Shown here: positions 55,856-64,000 of the stretch, piece by piece
Position numbering within the stretch: the stretch's first letter is position 1
Layout of the letters: each line of letters opens with the position of its first letter
Source: Edaphovirga cremea
Lineage (GTDB): Bacteria; Pseudomonadota; Gammaproteobacteria; Enterobacterales; Enterobacteriaceae
Assembly: GCF_003332275.1 (NCBI RefSeq)
Contig: NZ_QOVA01000016.1
Location: forward strand, 19,029 to 83,028
DNA length: 64,000 bases
Reading direction: 5' to 3'
The notes under the pieces: model-generated
Told to the model about the DNA's origin: nothing
The model's input: the letters and a program-made list of their open reading frames with translations, nothing else
The model's database searches: none
Position numbers and translations under genes: made by a program

Positions 55856-56764
55856 TCAGAGTAGTGACAGCGCAGTCAGTCGCGGCCACAGCTTTTCCAT
55901 GATAAAACTGGAAAAGGCTTCAATCTTCAGTGCCGGGACTTTCTGCGGCAAATAGAGCATATGCATTGGCCGGGAAGGGACGGGATAGTGCGGGAGAACC
56001 TTGACCAGTCGACCATTCCTAATCTCCTGCTCCAACGTGATTTTCGATTGCAGGACAATGCCAAAACCTTCCAGCGCTGCCTGTTTCGATCCCTCCCCTG
56101 AATTGACCATCAGCCGCGGCACCACCGGAATATTTTCCTCGCCCTCGGCACCGATCAACTGCCAGAATTTATTGCTCTCACGCTGATTGAACCCCAGACA
56201 GTGGTGATATTGCAGATCTTCCGGGGTGGAGGGCGTGCCATATTCGGCAAGATAGTCAGGCGTGGCGGCCAGCATCAGCTCATAGTCCGGTAACGCCCGC
56301 GCGACCAGCCCTTCATCCATGATGTCACCAATCCTGAAGGTGAAATCAAATCCCTCTTCGATCATGTTGACCTTGCGATCGGCCAAAACCAGCTCGAGTT
56401 TGATTTCGGGATATTGCTTCAGAAACCGGGTCACCAGCGGTACCAAAATATGATTGCCAAAGGCGTAAGGGGCACTGACGCGGATCATGCCAACGGGAGC
56501 AAAATTCAGTGACTGAATCAATGACTCGACGTTGGTCATATCACCGACGATGCGACGGCTATGTTGGTAGAAGATATGTCCGGCTTCGGTGAGGCCCTGA
56601 CGGCGGGTGGTGCGCACCAGTAACTTGGTTTTGAGCAGGCTTTCCAGGGCGGTGATGTGTTTGCCTACCATCGTCGGTGAGATATTCATCGCTTCAGCCG
56701 CTGCCACAAAACTCCCTTTGTCTATGACTGCGACAAAAACCGACATGCTGGTTAACCGATCCAT
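55856..56764 (-). CDS. LysR-family transcriptional regulator
   Basis: 302 residues. ATG at 56764 with AGGGG six bases upstream; longer frames to 56908 lie over a pseudogene. Helix-turn-helix: MSVFVAVIDKGSFVAAAEAM and VGKHITALESLL. The effector domain and NQRESNKFW/GIVLQSKITLEQEI stretches place it in the large one-domain-transfer (PecT/CrgA-like) group that controls an adjacent gene, here unknown because the upstream SMR/MFS gene is broken. Confidence 0.87.
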   Translation of the reverse strand: MDRLTSMSVFVAVIDKGSFVAAAEAMNISPTMVGKHITALESLLKTKLLVRTTRRQGLTEAGHIFYQHSRRIVGDMTNVESLIQSLNFAPVGMIRVSAPYAFGNHILVPLVTRFLKQYPEIKLELVLADRKVNMIEEGFDFTFRIGDIMDEGLVARALPDYELMLAATPDYLAEYGTPSTPEDLQYHHCLGFNQRESNKFWQLIGAEGEENIPVVPRLMVNSGEGSKQAALEGFGIVLQSKITLEQEIRNGRLVKVLPHYPVPSRPMHMLYLPQKVPALKIEAFSSFIMEKLWPRLTALSLL

Positions 56765-56855
56765 TATGAACCCCTGGTGTTTTCTGTTGCCCTTAATATA
56801 GGCAAAACGGTTGACCTGCCCGAACCTGAAGGTGGGAGCAGGGACGTTGAGCTGG

Positions 56856-57234
56856 TTACACGCAATTATAGATACGGGAAAAGAGAGACATTGCCACGTC
56901 CGTTGCATCAGATGCCAGAGCCAATATGCGCATCTGCATCGACGAACCCATCATCATGCCCCAAGTATAGAAATACTGCCAACGATGCAGCCCAGCGGCA
57001 ATTCCAATACGGGAAACCACCAGACTTCAAAAGCTCCAGGCAAATACTGACAGGATGTGGCTGCCGATGAACAGTAAATATGCCACTCGACAGGCGTCGG
57101 CATTCAATTTTTCGGGTGAGCAACATCAGGGGCAAAACGCTGGGTAACCAACGCGTAAAACTGTCAGACGCTTTCAACGCCGTGGTAGCGATCACTTCGG
57201 CCAAAATAGTCAGGGACAACAGCAGATAATTCAT
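56856..57234 (-). pseudogene. Wrecked drug-efflux gene: SMR N-terminus joined to MFS remnant
   Basis: The frame starts MNYLLLSLTILAEVIATTAL, the first helix of an SMR (EmrE-like) transporter, coupled to the TetR gene by ATGA. After about 35 residues SMR homology stops. In another frame downstream, an MFS tail of AraJ/SotB type is readable: LFIGSHILSVFAWSF, a stop, then MMMGSSMQMRILALAS and DATDVAMSLFSRIYN, ending at a stop at 56856. So an SMR gene has lost its end and run into part of a second efflux gene, with frame damage. Not functional. Confidence 0.65.
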
Positions 57235-57806
57235 ACACCCTTTTCCTTCAATGTCATCGCATTTAACTTATTGATAATTCGTTCTCTCCTCTCGGTTTCC
57301 AGTGGCTGGTAGCCACAAATGTCAGAGAGCCAGAGGCCGTCTACCGCCATGCGACACATAATCATTCGGTCCTGTTCTTCGCCGGTAAGATCTTCTTGCG
57401 GGACATCATTGTTGACGAAGTGATTCCACCGTTCGCGCAGTCCGCGATCGGCCAGAATGGCAACCACCAGCGCCCGGTACGTAACGTGTTCACTGTCTCG
57501 ACTTCCTGCCGTACAGGCGCGCAAATAGGCACGGGTAGCTCGCCCATAAGGCTCCGTGTCCAGTCGCATCAGGTCAGCCATGTCGTCAGAAAAGCGCTGC
57601 ATAAGATCGTTAAATAATCCGTTGATGAGCGCGGTTTTGGAACTGAAGTGATATTGCAGGCCGCCTTTGCTCACGCCAGCAAGTTGCGCGACATTATCCA
57701 GCGTTAATCCCTGCAAGCCCTTGTCAGCAATGATTTTCGACGCCGCTTCAACTACGCTGCGTTTCACGGTTTCAGGTTCTTTCGGGCGATTAATTGCGGC
57801 TTTCAT
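57231..57806 (-). CDS. TetR-family regulator of the broken efflux gene
   Basis: 191 residues. Helix-turn-helix AASKIIADKGLQGLTLDNVA and GVSKGGLQYHFSSKTALIN are at residues 20-63. GAGGAG precedes the ATG. Its TGA overlaps the following SMR-like ATG (ATGA), the usual arrangement for a TetR regulator with its efflux target. With the transporter broken, this regulator may be an orphan. A C-terminal TetR_C-type block is present. Confidence 0.87.
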   Translation of the reverse strand: MKAAINRPKEPETVKRSVVEAASKIIADKGLQGLTLDNVAQLAGVSKGGLQYHFSSKTALINGLFNDLMQRFSDDMADLMRLDTEPYGRATRAYLRACTAGSRDSEHVTYRALVVAILADRGLRERWNHFVNNDVPQEDLTGEEQDRMIMCRMAVDGLWLSDICGYQPLETERRERIINKLNAMTLKEKGV

Positions 57807-57974
57807 TGTTACTCCTCACTTAAACAATCCGTCTGGATGGATTACTCGAATTTTACCTGCTTTTTCTCCAGTGACAAGCGAATTTTACAGGGATGATGGC
57901 GCGGACGGGGGAAGAGGTTTAGACGTGGACACATGCGTTATGGTGGCTGGACTGAAGTCAGTGAGTCTTATCTT

Positions 57975-58006
57975 ATCATTTATAAATGATTCTGATTCTC
58001 ATTTAT
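57975..58006. promoter_or_regulatory. Fur-like site upstream of the bacteriocin gene
   Basis: ATCATTTATAAATGAT (57975-57990) is a perfect palindrome, overlapped by ATAAATGA-N9-TCATTTAT (57982-58006). The run of (N)TGATT/CTGATT/CTCATT units resembles overlapping Fur boxes. It lies about 100 bp before the bacteriocin start. No LexA box was found in 57807-58108. Confidence 0.45.
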
Positions 58007-58108
58007 ACAATTGACCTGGTTGAGTGGTTTTCATACATTGGAAAAGCCGTAAAAATGTATATTTTTCAGGTTGTTAGTTTTTATTTTGATAATCAAAGAG
58101 GAGTTTTT

Positions 58109-59758
58109 ATGAATGATGACACGATAACAGTAAATGGGGGGGGTGGAGATGACAGTCGTAGTGATAATGAAAAGCACGATGGAAGTGGTCAAAACTCAAA
58201 CGGATCTAGCGTTAATCTTTCAGTGTATCCAGAAGCACAAGTTATCGCAGTGCTAGCCGCGCCAATGAATATTACTTTGATTGGTGAAGGATGGGGATTT
58301 ACTCTCTTAACATCTCAAACTATTACGAGCGCACTTCAGGCAGGTTTGAGTACTCTGGGTACTATGGCGCTTGAGGCCGCGCCTTATTTAGGAAGAATGG
58401 CAGGAGTTGTTGTTGGTTCGCTTATTCCCAGTAAAATTGCACCAGATGATCCGAAGTTCATGGCGCGAATTGTTAATGCACTCCCAGCAACGACAGTCAC
58501 CGACGTACCGATGATACAGCTACCCACTCAACCGTCAGTCCTGGCAAAAATGCAGGTGGAAGATACTGTCGAGGATGAATTGCAAAAAATCGTCGTAGTC
58601 AGTTCGCCGACGTTTCCCGTTTCAGTTCCTGTTGTGAATGCTGTACCCACGACACGCACAAATGTATTTACTGCGCAAATTGTACCAAGTATGCCACCAG
58701 TGCATATTAAAATGGAAAAGTCGACAACGTTAGTTAATTCAGTTCCAGCAATTGGTATTACTGAAGTAAAGAACGCTCCGGTTAAACCTGTTGAACGTGG
58801 AACGGGCTCAAGTACGTCAGATGCATTTATTCATTTTCCAACGCCTAGCGGTTTTCAACCTATCTATGTATCAATCACAACAGTGCTCACCGTAGAACAG
58901 ATTAAAAAACAAGAAGAGGAAGCCAAAAGACGTCAGGCGCAATGGGATGCTCGACATCCGCTCGAAGTTGCTGAACGAGAATTAGCGGAAAAGGAAAAAA
59001 TACTGGCTCAGGCAGAGCTTGATATTCTCAACAGAGAAAAGGCACGTAAAGACGCAGAAAACACTCCAGAAGCACTTGTAATAGTGGATCCTGTCTCTCA
59101 TCCGTTAACCTATACAAAAGATGTTCGCTTCGTTACGTCGATTTATAATGGAACGATTCAGTTGTCGTTCACGATAGAAACTCGCGACACATTGAACCAA
59201 CTTTTGTCACAAGGTGGAGGAATGATAGCTGGAGAGTCAGTAGAGGCTCCCACGTATGCAGGCTTTCAAGTTGCCCAGACAATACAAAAGGGTTTAATGG
59301 AAATTGTTGAAGAGATGCGTCAACTTATTCTCGACGGCCAAAAACGAATCATTGAAGCACAAAATGCTCTTGTAGTGGCGATTGAAGGCCGTAATAAGGC
59401 AGAGGATGAAAAGAATAAATCTGAAAAGAATAGAGATCAGGTTAAAGAAGAGAATAAAAACAAGCCGACAAGTTATACTCTTGATGATAAAATTAAAGTG
59501 CAAATGGGTGAGCGCGGTTGGACAGAGCAGGATGTCAAGGACGTAGTCGGTAAAGGTCAGAATGGCATTTCGTCAGACCAGCGTCGACCTAATAAAACAC
59601 CTCCTGATTTTTTAGGGAGAAATGATCCGGCTTCAGTTTATGGTATGCCAGGTAAGTATGTTGTTATCAACGACAGAACGGGCGAAATAACACAAGTTAG
59701 TGGGAAAAATGATCCGCATTGGATTGATGATGGCCGTATTGTATGGGAGAAAAAATAA
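58109..59758 (+). CDS. Colicin E5-type tRNase bacteriocin
   Basis: 549 residues. ATG at 58109 follows AGAGGAG. Residues 1-37 are Gly/Asn/Ser-rich and disordered; about 150-300 resemble the pyocin-S translocation region; coiled coils lie near 275-330 and 395-445. The last 100 residues match the colicin E5 killing domain: DKIKVQMGERGWTEQDV, YGMPGKYVVINDRTGEITQV, NDPHWIDDG. That domain cuts tRNAs with QUN anticodons (Tyr, His, Asn, Asp). Receptor unknown. The stop overlaps the immunity start as TAATG. Lower GC than flanks. Confidence 0.88.
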   Translation: MNDDTITVNGGGGDDSRSDNEKHDGSGQNSNGSSVNLSVYPEAQVIAVLAAPMNITLIGEGWGFTLLTSQTITSALQAGLSTLGTMALEAAPYLGRMAGVVVGSLIPSKIAPDDPKFMARIVNALPATTVTDVPMIQLPTQPSVLAKMQVEDTVEDELQKIVVVSSPTFPVSVPVVNAVPTTRTNVFTAQIVPSMPPVHIKMEKSTTLVNSVPAIGITEVKNAPVKPVERGTGSSTSDAFIHFPTPSGFQPIYVSITTVLTVEQIKKQEEEAKRRQAQWDARHPLEVAERELAEKEKILAQAELDILNREKARKDAENTPEALVIVDPVSHPLTYTKDVRFVTSIYNGTIQLSFTIETRDTLNQLLSQGGGMIAGESVEAPTYAGFQVAQTIQKGLMEIVEEMRQLILDGQKRIIEAQNALVVAIEGRNKAEDEKNKSEKNRDQVKEENKNKPTSYTLDDKIKVQMGERGWTEQDVKDVVGKGQNGISSDQRRPNKTPPDFLGRNDPASVYGMPGKYVVINDRTGEITQVSGKNDPHWIDDGRIVWEKK

Positions 59759-60078
59759 TGAGTATAACTTCAGCTATTTTGTACAATAATGGTGAAGACT
59801 TCTTTAAGCTTAACGGCAGTAGTGTAATGGCTTTAACACCTAAAGCGGCTAAAGAGGTGTGCATAGAAGCTTCTAAGCGAGAAAAATTCGTTTACATTGT
59901 TGAAGGTGGCCATTGGATGAATCCTGGATTCAGACCCGACGGAAGTACTCGATGGGATGCTCGTCAAGATTTTGAACAAAGTGGGAAATTCAAAGAAAAT
60001 AATGATGCAGCGCTAAAAAATATAGAAGAGGATGTTACTTTCGGTATTACTGCTTTTATGATTACTCTATCGAAATAA
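59758..60078 (+). CDS. Colicin E5-type immunity protein
   Basis: 106 residues. From residue 24 on it is clearly ImmE5-like: MALTPKAAKEVCIEASKRE, VEGGHWMNPGFRPDGSTRW, AALKNIEEDVTFGITAFMIT. ImmE5 binds the E5 domain as a tRNA-anticodon mimic. The 23-residue N-terminal extension is longer than classical ImmE5; a downstream ATG (59827) could be an alternative start. The overlap with the bacteriocin gene favours the longer form. No lysis gene follows. Confidence 0.88.
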   Translation: MSITSAILYNNGEDFFKLNGSSVMALTPKAAKEVCIEASKREKFVYIVEGGHWMNPGFRPDGSTRWDARQDFEQSGKFKENNDAALKNIEEDVTFGITAFMITLSK

Positions 60079-60125
60079 AGACAACTATTAATTTTTATTA
60101 CATTTTTATAAAGTAAAAATGAGTT

Positions 60126-60155
60126 GAGCCGATGACTAATCGGCTCGTTTTATTT
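60126..60155 (+). terminator. Terminator after the immunity gene
   Basis: GAGCCGAT pairs with ATCGGCTC over GACTA, followed by GTTTTATTT. The rest up to 60382 shows no gene. Confidence 0.75.
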
Positions 60156-60382
60156 CTAAACAGAAGAGTTGCTTAAATGGATAAGAAGTACTCTCTTTTA
60201 TCCGATAATCCCCTGTCATTGCAAAATAATGGTGTACGAAAGGTTATCTTGCCGTAATTAAATTCCCATCATGCAAATTTTCCCCTGTAGACCATACTTA
60301 AAACCTATCCCAATCGTTGGTATTAACCTTTTGGTGATGACTGAAGATTCCGCCCGTTAATATTGAAAAACAAGAGGAATCT

Positions 60383-61735
60383 ATGAGTTTTCTTGGATGG
60401 ACGGCAGCGGTAGGTGCGCTGTTATTGTTGATGTCACTGGCATCCGGCTGGATCCACCGCGGTCCGGTCACTGTATTTGGGTTTTATTTGATCGCAGGGG
60501 TGATATGCGGCCCCTGGGTGTTGAATCTGCTGCGGATTGATGTCGCGGTCTACGCAGAATTAACGGGCAGAATGACCGAAATAGCCATGGCGGCGTCGCT
60601 GTTTATTACCGGTCTCAAGTTAAGGCTTCCTTTTCGTCATTTGAGTTGGCGCATGGGTTTACGACTGGCGTTTCCCGCGATGCTTCTTACCGTCGGTGGG
60701 GTGACGCTGGCAGCACATTATCTGACTGACTTGTCGTGGCCACTGGCATTGGCGTTTGCCGCCATCGTGGCACCTACCGATCCGGTGCTGGCGAGTCTCA
60801 TCTCGGTGAATGACGCCAGGGACGACGACAGCCTGCGTTTGGCTCTGTCGAGTGAAGCCGGACTCAACGACGGTTCAGCGCTGCCGATACTTATGCTGGC
60901 GTTGGTTTTCCTGACCACAAAAACAGATCTCTCGCTCTCGCTGCTGGGGCATTGGGCGCTGTTCGACGTCGTCTGGGCGCTGATGGGCGGGTTGCTGATT
61001 GGGTTTGGCCTGGGTCGGGTGATCGGACACATCGCCACAAAGATGAGAACTGTACATCAGGACGTTGCACCGAACGATTTCATCGCGTTATCACTTATCG
61101 CGTTGAGTTATGCGGCGGCGCAAAGCGTTGACGCATCAGGTTTTCTTGCGGCTTTCGCTGCGGGTGTCGGACTGCGGTATGCCGAGGTACGCATCGTGAG
61201 TCAGCATCCCCTTGAAGACCTGCATGAAGATGCCCGCTATCTTCCCGCCGAGACCATGGTCAACCCAAACCAGCGGCATACCCTGGCCGGTAAAGAACCC
61301 GCAAAATCAATGGGACTGGTGGTAGGCGATGCACTCTCTTTCGGCGATACGATTGAACGACTTTTTGCTGCGGCCATCGTTATTGTGTTGGGTATTACGC
61401 TCTCCATGCATTGGGATCCGATGGGCTTGCTGCTGGCGGCAATTCTGTTTTTCGTCATACGTCCAACTGCCGTTTATCTGTCAACTGTAGGAACCCGCAC
61501 TCCCCATGCGCAAAAGCTGATGATTGGCTGGTTGGGTATTCGTGGGATCGGCAGCATCAATTACATCGCGTATGCCTATACTCACGGCCTGCAGGGAGCC
61601 GATGCCAGTAGAATGGTGGACATGGCATTTACCCTGATCGCGGCAAGTATTGTCGTGCATGGCGTGACGGTGTCACCTTTGTTGAAATGGCGACAGGCGG
61701 GCATCGCCGAAAATGATCGCAGTGGAGAGGAGTAG
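60383..61735 (+). CDS. CPA1-family cation:proton antiporter
   Basis: 450 residues, about twelve membrane segments. The ion-site motifs of NhaP/CPA1 proteins are seen: APTDPVLASL and SSEAGLNDGSALPI (Asn-Asp pair). The C-terminal core has GWLGIRGIGSINYIAYA. There is no long cytoplasmic tail. Na+/H+ or K+/H+ exchange is likely. AGAGGAA precedes the ATG. Monocistronic. Confidence 0.88.
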   Translation: MSFLGWTAAVGALLLLMSLASGWIHRGPVTVFGFYLIAGVICGPWVLNLLRIDVAVYAELTGRMTEIAMAASLFITGLKLRLPFRHLSWRMGLRLAFPAMLLTVGGVTLAAHYLTDLSWPLALAFAAIVAPTDPVLASLISVNDARDDDSLRLALSSEAGLNDGSALPILMLALVFLTTKTDLSLSLLGHWALFDVVWALMGGLLIGFGLGRVIGHIATKMRTVHQDVAPNDFIALSLIALSYAAAQSVDASGFLAAFAAGVGLRYAEVRIVSQHPLEDLHEDARYLPAETMVNPNQRHTLAGKEPAKSMGLVVGDALSFGDTIERLFAAAIVIVLGITLSMHWDPMGLLLAAILFFVIRPTAVYLSTVGTRTPHAQKLMIGWLGIRGIGSINYIAYAYTHGLQGADASRMVDMAFTLIAASIVVHGVTVSPLLKWRQAGIAENDRSGEE

Positions 61736-61946
61736 ACTGGCGGGGGCTTGCATGTAGCCCGGTTTGCGTTAATGTAGAAAGGCATTTAAATACTTTTGGT
61801 ATCAGGGAGATTATCTTGCCTTCCACATGGATTCAGTTTTCTGGCGGACACGGGATGTTCAAATTACAGTACTCCTCGCTGTTGCGGCCCATTTCTTTAT
61901 GCCTGGCAATGTTCCCGAGAATGATACCCAGAAAGTGGAGTAAGTT

Positions 61947-62291
61947 ATGAATGACAGTTTTGAACTCTATGACTTGCATATAGAAGTAGTTCCAGGTGAT
62001 CGACCTTACGTCTGTTCGCACCATACCGGGCAAGGTTTTGATGTGGAAGGTGAAAACCTGATTTTCCCACAAGGTGGACGATTTTCTCTTTACTCGCTGG
62101 CGGCACTTTTGCCGCTGATACCTGCGAAGCAACGAATGACCCATGCGAATGACTGGATGACTACGGATGCGTTGATCGCCTGCCCAGACCCCTACTGCGG
62201 TGCCCGGTTCAAAATAGCCCGGACCGGAATCAGGGTATTCAGTCACAGTGATTGCACGGTGGTACCGCTGAATGCCGCATTGGATGAATAA
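61947..62291 (+). CDS. TIGR04076 family protein
   Basis: 114 residues. The C-terminal CPDPYCGARFKIARTGIRVF block and PLIPAKQR match the TIGR04076 family of unknown function, found widely in bacteria, often near reductases. GGAG is six bases before the ATG. It is 38 bp upstream of an aldo/keto reductase gene on the same strand, so the pair is probably co-transcribed. Confidence 0.78.
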   Translation: MNDSFELYDLHIEVVPGDRPYVCSHHTGQGFDVEGENLIFPQGGRFSLYSLAALLPLIPAKQRMTHANDWMTTDALIACPDPYCGARFKIARTGIRVFSHSDCTVVPLNAALDE

Positions 62292-62329
62292 AAGAATAAT
62301 AACGGAAGAATATTAACAGGACGAGAATC

Positions 62330-63376
62330 ATGGTTGATAAACGAGTAAAACTGACACCAGACTATAGCCCATGCCGCATTATCAACGGCGGATGGCAGCT
62401 TTCCGAAGGGCACAAACTTCAGGGTACGCTGGACTTTGATCCGGTTTTGAGAGCGTTCCATCAATTGGCCGATCGTGGATTCACCACGTTCGATTGCGCT
62501 GACATTTATACCGGCGTCGAAGAGTTAATTGGTAAATTTATTCTGGAACGCAGAAATAACAGTGGGAAAGATGATGTTCAGGTACACACCAAATTTGTAC
62601 CGGATCTCTCCATGCTTGATCAGGTCGATTATCAGTATGTTGAGCGGATCATCACCCGCAGCCTGAAACGTTTGAATAAAGAGCGTTTGGATCTGGTGCA
62701 GTTTCACTGGTGGGATTACAACATCCCAGGATGCATAGATATTGCCGGGCACTTGGTTCGATTGCAGGAAAAAGGGCTGATTGCCAATCTGGGTACCACC
62801 AATTTCGACACACCGCATCTTCAGGCGCTGGTGGATGCCGGATATCCTTTGGTCAGTAACCAGACCCAATACTCAGTACTGGATCGTCGTCCAGAGCGGG
62901 CGATGGTAGATTTTTGCCTGCGCAATGACGTGAAACTACTCTGTTACGGCTCTTTGGCTGGCGGTTTCCTCTCCGAGTCATGGCTTGGTAAACCGATGCC
63001 TGAAAAACTGGATAACCGTTCACTGGTCAAATACCGTTTGGTGATTGATGATTCTGTGGGTTGGGAAGGTTATCAGCAGTTGCTGCAACTGCTGAAGCAG
63101 ATTGGCGAACAGCGTGGTTGCTCATTGTCGAATGTCGCGGTGCATTATGTGCTGAATAAAGACGCGGTTGCCTCGGCCATTGTCGGTACACGCAGCGAAC
63201 GCCATATTCAGTCCAACGAAACCGTGTTCTCTACCCAGTTGCTGGCGGAAGATTTCCAGCGCATTGATGCTTTCCTGGATGAGCATCAGATCCCTGCTGG
63301 TGAGCCGTTCGAGCTTGAGCGTGAAGAGGGTAATAAGCATCGTAATATTATGAAGATGAATTTAAATGAGGACTAA
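62330..63376 (+). CDS. Aldo/keto reductase
   Basis: 348 residues. The tetrad is complete: Asp and Tyr in TFDCADIYTGVEELIG, Lys in VQVHTKFVP, His in LVQFHWWDYN. GLIANLGTTNF and SNQTQYSVLDRRPE follow. NADPH binding region IVGTRSERHIQSNE near the end. Substrate unknown. AGGA precedes the ATG; co-transcribed with the TIGR04076 gene. Confidence 0.9.
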   Translation: MVDKRVKLTPDYSPCRIINGGWQLSEGHKLQGTLDFDPVLRAFHQLADRGFTTFDCADIYTGVEELIGKFILERRNNSGKDDVQVHTKFVPDLSMLDQVDYQYVERIITRSLKRLNKERLDLVQFHWWDYNIPGCIDIAGHLVRLQEKGLIANLGTTNFDTPHLQALVDAGYPLVSNQTQYSVLDRRPERAMVDFCLRNDVKLLCYGSLAGGFLSESWLGKPMPEKLDNRSLVKYRLVIDDSVGWEGYQQLLQLLKQIGEQRGCSLSNVAVHYVLNKDAVASAIVGTRSERHIQSNETVFSTQLLAEDFQRIDAFLDEHQIPAGEPFELEREEGNKHRNIMKMNLNED

Positions 63377-63401
63377 GCAAGGGGCGAAGCGCGCCCCTTG
63401 C
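63377..63401 (+). terminator. Hairpin after the aldo/keto reductase
   Basis: GCAAGGGGCG pairs with CGCCCCTTGC over AAGCG, straddling the region just after the stop. The T-run is missing. Confidence 0.6.
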
Positions 63402-63470
63402 ATCCGTGCTTCACGCAGCATGAATTGCCCACTGCGTAGGTCCTTCGGTTGTCATTCCGGCTGGCTGGGA

Positions 63471-63888
63471 CGGCTTTAGGTTCGGGTCATGCGTGAACTA
63501 TTGTTTTAAAACAGGTTCAGTGCAGGTTTCGGTTGGTTTACGATCGCTATTCTACTTGAGCGTTTTCGCCTCAACCGACAAAGGGCCGCCAATCGCCGCG
63601 GCCCTTTGAACCCGGGCTTTTTCGCGGCACTCCTCGCCGGCTGCGCCGGTCCCTTCACTCATCACTCCGGCGGACGGGTCGGCTTTAGGTTCGGGTCATG
63701 CGTGAACTATTGTTTAAAAGCAGGCTTGGAGCAGGTTTCGGTTGATATAAATGTATTTTTCTACTTGAGCCTTGAAGCCTCAACCGACAAAGGGCCGCCA
63801 GTCGCCGCGACCCTTTGAACCCGGGCTTTTCCGCGGCATTTCTCGCCGACTGCGTCGGTGCCTTCACTCATCTCTCCGGCGGACGGGT
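63471..63888. repeat. Two 209-bp tandem repeats
   Basis: CGGCTTTAGGTTCGGGTCAT recurs at 63471 and 63680, and the first nine bases again at 63889, giving a 209-bp period. Each unit holds an inverted repeat around AAAGGGCCGC/GCGGCCCTTT (63580-63607), imperfect in unit 2. After 63889 the sequence diverges. No gene was accepted in 63402-64000; the ORF spanning the unit boundary is a by-product of the repeat. Confidence 0.7.
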
Positions 63889-64000
63889 CGGCTTTAGCCC
63901 ACATCCATGTGGGCGGACGCCTCTCACCGCCATCCTGGCGGTTCGCCCCTGCCTGCGTTCTTCGCTCAGCGAGTCATGACGCTCTGGGAAGGTCAACGGA

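Noticed and set aside
57940..57970. Possible LexA box before the bacteriocin gene
   Set aside because: CTG and CAG are separated by 9 bases, not 10, and the flanks do not fit the SOS consensus.
63606..63818. 70-codon ORF in the right-hand repeat region
   Set aside because: It spans a repeat boundary and mirrors repeat structure. No SD or family; considered a by-product of the 209-bp repeats.

Overview
The window looks like a chromosomal segment of a member of the Enterobacterales, plausibly Serratia, Rahnella or a relative. Many housekeeping-type genes read as close homologues of enterobacterial proteins: AroD, YdiB, KduI, KdgT, GudP/GudX/GudD, AnsB, TehB, YdcH, and the phosphoglycerate-type PgtA/PgtB/PgtC regulators. 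This assignment rests on protein resemblance recalled from knowledge; no search was run. No rRNA, tRNA, CRISPR array or intact insertion sequence was seen.

Layout. 1-3.8 kb: a shikimate/quinate-type cluster (C-terminal part of a flavin oxidoreductase, YdiB-like dehydrogenase, MFS transporter, AroD). 4-8.1 kb: a PH-domain protein, a divergent quinone-reductase/TetR pair, a LysR regulator and a ribbon-helix-helix/ParE-like toxin-antitoxin pair with a long palindrome at its promoter. 8.2-18.3 kb: an ABC importer (binding protein, two ATPases, one fused permease) divergent from a three-gene PgtC-PgtB-PgtA-like signalling system, so the transporter probably takes up a phosphorylated organic compound. 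18.4-20.3 kb: a second toxin gene with a stunted antitoxin, and an alpha/beta hydrolase. 20.3-29.8 kb: hexuronate and aldarate catabolism (kdgT, kduI, gudP, gudD, gudX) with KdgR-like sites and a LuxR-type regulator. 30-31.2 kb: periplasmic asparaginase.

31.5-38.1 kb is an accessory RHS locus: a 454-residue protein of unknown function, a 1371-residue RHS shell, and a separate ORF carrying the RHS-associated core plus a variable C-terminal domain. 38.3-45.4 kb carries an ECF sigma/anti-sigma/TPR module (the sigma gene has a disputed 5' end at an A7 run), a D-hydroxyacid dehydrogenase, a YbaK-type deacylase, a DUF2461 protein, TehB, a LysE-type exporter, an unlisted 30-residue membrane protein and a HAD phosphatase.

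45.7-50.9 kb is the most promising novel block. After decayed coding sequence comes an AT-rich set of three genes: a ParB-domain protein with a low-complexity linker, a D12-class DNA adenine methylase, and an OLD-like AAA ATPase with a TOPRIM-like C-terminus. It ends in a 16-bp perfect hairpin. The composition suggests a mobile genome-defence or DNA-modification system that I cannot match to a named one.

51.2-64 kb: a DUF2235 (Tle1-like) phospholipase, a secreted esterase, YdcH, a PHP phosphoesterase, a LysR regulator, a TetR regulator coupled to a wrecked SMR/MFS gene, a colicin-E5-type tRNase bacteriocin with its immunity gene behind a Fur-like site, a CPA1 antiporter, a TIGR04076 protein, an aldo/keto reductase, and at the right edge two 209-bp tandem repeats of unknown nature.
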